Below, in pieces: positions 61,952 to 64,000 of a stretch of DNA of 64,000 bases; the first letter of the stretch is position 1; each line of letters begins with the position of its first letter. The notes beneath the pieces were generated by a model. That model worked only from the letters and a program-made list of their open reading frames with translations. It was not told the origin of the DNA and did no database searches. The DNA is from Sporanaerobacter acetigenes DSM 13106. Lineage in GTDB: Bacteria > Bacillota > Clostridia > Tissierellales > Sporanaerobacteraceae. The position numbers and the translations under genes were made by a program. The stretch covers positions 140,483 to 204,482 of the forward strand of contig NZ_FQXR01000004.1 of the NCBI RefSeq assembly GCF_900130025.1, in the 5' to 3' direction.

Positions 61952-62299
61952 ATGCAAATAACTATGTTAAAATCAAAAATTCACAGAGCAACAGTAACTG
62001 ATGCAAATCTAAATTATGTAGGAAGTATAACCATAGATGAAAAGCTTATGAAAGAGGCAAATTTATTTGAAAATGAAAAAGTTCAAATAGTAAATATAAA
62101 TAATGGAGAAAGATTTGAAACCTACGTAATCAAGGGCCCTTCTGGAAAAGGTGATATTTGTCTAAATGGTGCCGCTGCAAGACTTGTACAGCCAAAAGAT
62201 AAAATTATCATCATGTCTTATTGCATAATTGATGAAAGTGAAGCAAAAAATTTTAGTCCTAAAGTTGTTTTTGTAGACGAAAACAATAATTCAATATAA
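61952..62299 (+). CDS. panD: aspartate 1-decarboxylase proenzyme
   Basis: 115 residues. [21 protein letters not shown] carries the self-cleavage site G24-S25, which yields the pyruvoyl group. Makes beta-alanine for Pan[19 protein letters not shown] is typical. Ribosome site AGGAGG. Confidence 0.97.
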   Translation: MQITMLKSKIHRATVTDANLNYVGSITIDEKLMKEANLFENEKVQIVNINNGERFETYVIKGPSGKGDICLNGAAARLVQPKDKIIIMSYCIIDESEAKNFSPKVVFVDENNNSI

Positions 62300-62307
62300 T
62301 TGGAAAT

Positions 62308-62331
62308 AAGGTGAGCACAACTGCTCACCTT
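62308..62331. terminator. pan operon terminator
   Basis: AAGGTGAGCA, 4 nt, TGCTCACCTT, followed by GTTTATT. Confidence 0.7.
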
Positions 62332-62350
62332 GTTTATTGCTCTCGTTTAT

Positions 62351-63748
62351 TTATATTTCTTTAAAGATATCAACCAATTCAAATTCCCTGTTTTTCTTAA
62401 ATTCAAAATCCTTTTCAATTGTCCCATCTTTCAAGTAAATTACCCTATTACAAACTTTAGTTAAAAATTCATAGTCATGAGAAATCACCAATACTGCCTT
62501 TTCTTTTGCAATATCCTTTATCAGTTCAGAAACTCTTTCCATATTCAGAATATCAAGCCCTGAAGTTGGCTCATCAAAGATAACAAGCTTTGACTTTGAA
62601 ACATATGAAAGAGATATCGCAAGTCTTTGTTTTTGGCCACCTGATAATTTAAATGGGTGTTTTTTTCTGTATTCATAAAGGCCAACTTTTTTTAAAGCCA
62701 ACTCAATATCTGTTTCTTTAACTTGAAAATTGGCTATTTCCAACTCATTCATTACAGAAGAACCAAACAGTTGATAATCTACATCCTGCATAATATAAAC
62801 AGGTTGTCCATCAACTTCAATTTTCCCCTTATCAGGTCTTTCAATTTTGCTAATAAGTTTAGCGAGTGTTGTTTTTCCTACACCGTTGGCACCAACTATG
62901 CCAACAATTTCTCCAACACTTGCAGAAAAACTTACCTCTTTCAAAATATGCTTAAATGAAATGCCAGAGACTTTTAAAACCTTATTCCCAACATTTTTCT
63001 CTATATTTTCAAACTGTCTGTCAAACAACGAAAAGGAACGAAATGGGCAATTTTTAAGTTGACGAAATTCAACTTCACTATAAATCCCATCAATCTCACC
63101 ATCTTTAACATAGATTATCTTGTCTAAAAGTCCACTTAAATAAAACAATCTATGCTCTGCAATAATTACTGTAAATCCCATTTTCTTGAACTTTATGATG
63201 AAATCTCGAAGCATTAAAGTCGACCTATAATCCAAGTTTGAAGACGGTTCATCAAATAAAAGTATTTTAGGTCTTAAAGCAAAAGCACAAGCTATACTTA
63301 GTTTTTGACGTTCTCCACTTGAAATAGTAAAAATATCCTGATCCATTATATTTTCAATACCTATAAGTTTTGAAATCCTATTAATCTCATATTCCATCTT
63401 ATGCACTGGATAACCATAGTTCTCCATTGCAAAAGCAAGTTCTGCCTTTGTATTTGTCGTAAAAAACTGACCTCTTGGATCCTGAAAAACAGAACCTATC
63501 AAAAGATTGATTTCATTTATATCCTTTTCCCTAATTTTCTCTCCACCAACAAATATATTTCCACTTAATTTCCCCTCTATAAGTCTTGGAATAAGACCGT
63601 TCAAACATTTGGTGATTGTTGATTTCCCGCTTCCACTCAGTCCTGTGAGGCAAACCACTTCTCCTTCTTTTATTTCAAAGTTTATATTCCGAATACTTGT
63701 ATGTTTAGAATTAGAATAACTAAAGTTTACATTAGAAAACACTACCAA
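62351..63748 (-). CDS. fused double ECF-type ABC ATPase
   Basis: About 465 residues, two ABC domains in one chain. Walker A GLSGSGKST and GANGVGKTT, signatures ISSGERQKLSIACA and LSGGQKQRLAISLSY, and EPSSNLDYRS / EPTSGLDILN Walker B regions. The layout is of EcfA-like ATPases that power group II ECF vitamin or metal uptake (YkoD type). Start is uncertain; TTG at 63748 best fits the GGGGTGAT site, overlapping the EcfT gene. Substrate unknown, no riboswitch seen in the window. Confidence 0.88.
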   Translation of the reverse strand: MVVFSNVNFSYSNSKHTSIRNINFEIKEGEVVCLTGLSGSGKSTITKCLNGLIPRLIEGKLSGNIFVGGEKIREKDINEINLLIGSVFQDPRGQFFTTNTKAELAFAMENYGYPVHKMEYEINRISKLIGIENIMDQDIFTISSGERQKLSIACAFALRPKILLFDEPSSNLDYRSTLMLRDFIIKFKKMGFTVIIAEHRLFYLSGLLDKIIYVKDGEIDGIYSEVEFRQLKNCPFRSFSLFDRQFENIEKNVGNKVLKVSGISFKHILKEVSFSASVGEIVGIVGANGVGKTTLAKLISKIERPDKGKIEVDGQPVYIMQDVDYQLFGSSVMNELEIANFQVKETDIELALKKVGLYEYRKKHPFKLSGGQKQRLAISLSYVSKSKLVIFDEPTSGLDILNMERVSELIKDIAKEKAVLVISHDYEFLTKVCNRVIYLKDGTIEKDFEFKKNREFELVDIFKEI

Positions 63749-64000
63749 TACTATCACCCCAAACAATAACAAAAATTATGCATATTAATGATAAAAACGA
63801 TAGTAAAACATCTCCCCTTTTAAATCTAACATTGAATATACTAGTTCGCTTTCCCTTATTATCAATTCCTTTTGTAAGTCCTGCTGCAGTCAATTCATCA
63901 GAAAGAAGAGAACATCGAAAAAGCTGCGGAACTAAAAAATATTCCAAAGTCTTTAATGGATGCCTTATTGTCGGAGAAATCCCTCTCATCTTCATGCACT
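63732..64000 (-). CDS. ECF transporter transmembrane EcfT/CbiQ, C-terminal part
   Basis: Open to the right edge, so the N-terminal membrane part lies outside. The visible end includes the family helix QLFRCSLLSDELTAAGLTKGI, similar to the RADELALALEARG coupling motif, then basic RFKRGD and a last TM helix (VLLSFLSLICIIFVIV). Overlaps the ATPase gene by about 17 bp, so one transcript. Confidence 0.8.
   Translation of the reverse strand, partial: CMKMRGISPTIRHPLKTLEYFLVPQLFRCSLLSDELTAAGLTKGIDNKGKRTSIFNVRFKRGDVLLSFLSLICIIFVIVWGDSIGSVF

Noticed and set aside
1-64000. CRISPR arrays, tRNA/rRNA genes, intact IS elements, prophage
   Set aside because: No regularly spaced repeats, no cloverleaf with TTCGA-type loop, no transposase, integrase or phage structural gene was seen on either strand.

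Overview
The window is AT-rich, gene-dense chromosomal DNA from an anaerobic, endospore-forming Firmicute of the Clostridia/Tissierellia type. This is inferred from gene content, not a database match. The signs are forespore and spore genes (spmA, spmB, bofA, the sigma-G inhibitor gin/csfB, cwlD), an AbrB regulator, a T-box leader, sigma-54 activators of the LevR and NtrC types, amino-acid-decarboxylase paralogues, cysteine desulfidase and a selenoprotein. No tRNA, rRNA, CRISPR array, intact transposase or prophage was seen.

Layout. 1-6.5 kb: end of a chemoreceptor gene, an Orn/Lys/Arg decarboxylase, mgtE with an unrecognised translated leader, the Mrp Fe-S carrier, a HesB-like selenoprotein with an in-frame TGA (outside any ordinary open frame), a small membrane protein and a DUF1858 protein. 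6.5-15.3 kb: a catabolic operon (mannose-family PTS IIA-IIB-IIC-IID, class I aldolase, zinc dehydrogenase, iron dehydrogenase) behind a sigma-54 promoter and its LevR-type activator. 15.3-22.4 kb: two glutaredoxin-like proteins, ComFB, an ArsR repressor, an unknown Glu-rich protein, then metG-tatD-rnmV-rsmA behind a Met T-box. 22.5-30.2 kb: a DUF2812 gene bracketed by 25-bp direct repeats, a PYMP-repeat protein, a G5/3D cell-wall protein, spmAB, herA-nurA and abrB. 30.2-40 kb (minus strand): cwlD, yaaL, bofA, L25, gin, a yaaO-like decarboxylase, tmk, two DarA paralogues, holB, ricT, ferredoxin, trmN6 and rsmI, resembling the Bacillus yaaL-bofA-csfB-yaaO-tmk-yaaQ-holB-yaaT order.

40-50.4 kb: D-cysteine desulfhydrase-like enzyme, oppBCDF divergent from oppA, and a coupled FG-GAP/DUF3160 surface pair. 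50.4-55.3 kb is accessory and partly decayed: an ABC-F resistance-type ATPase with a long leader, fragments of three or more genes, a PadR-controlled SEDS-like membrane protein lacking the catalytic Asp, several REP-like palindromes and an RluA remnant. 55.3-64 kb: sigma-54-controlled cysteine desulfidase with its activator, a frameshifted isochorismatase, the pantothenate operon panG-panB-panC-panD, and an ECF transporter running off the right edge.

Themes. Sulfur, selenium and Fe-S handling recurs: the HesB selenoprotein, Mrp, glutaredoxins and two cysteine-degrading enzymes. The HesB and first glutaredoxin promoters share a CsoR/CstR-like palindrome. Two operons carry sigma-54 promoters next to their own activators. 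Several small genes (mgtE leader, HesB selenoprotein, ferredoxin, gin, a 53-aa membrane protein) would be missed by a standard open-frame search.
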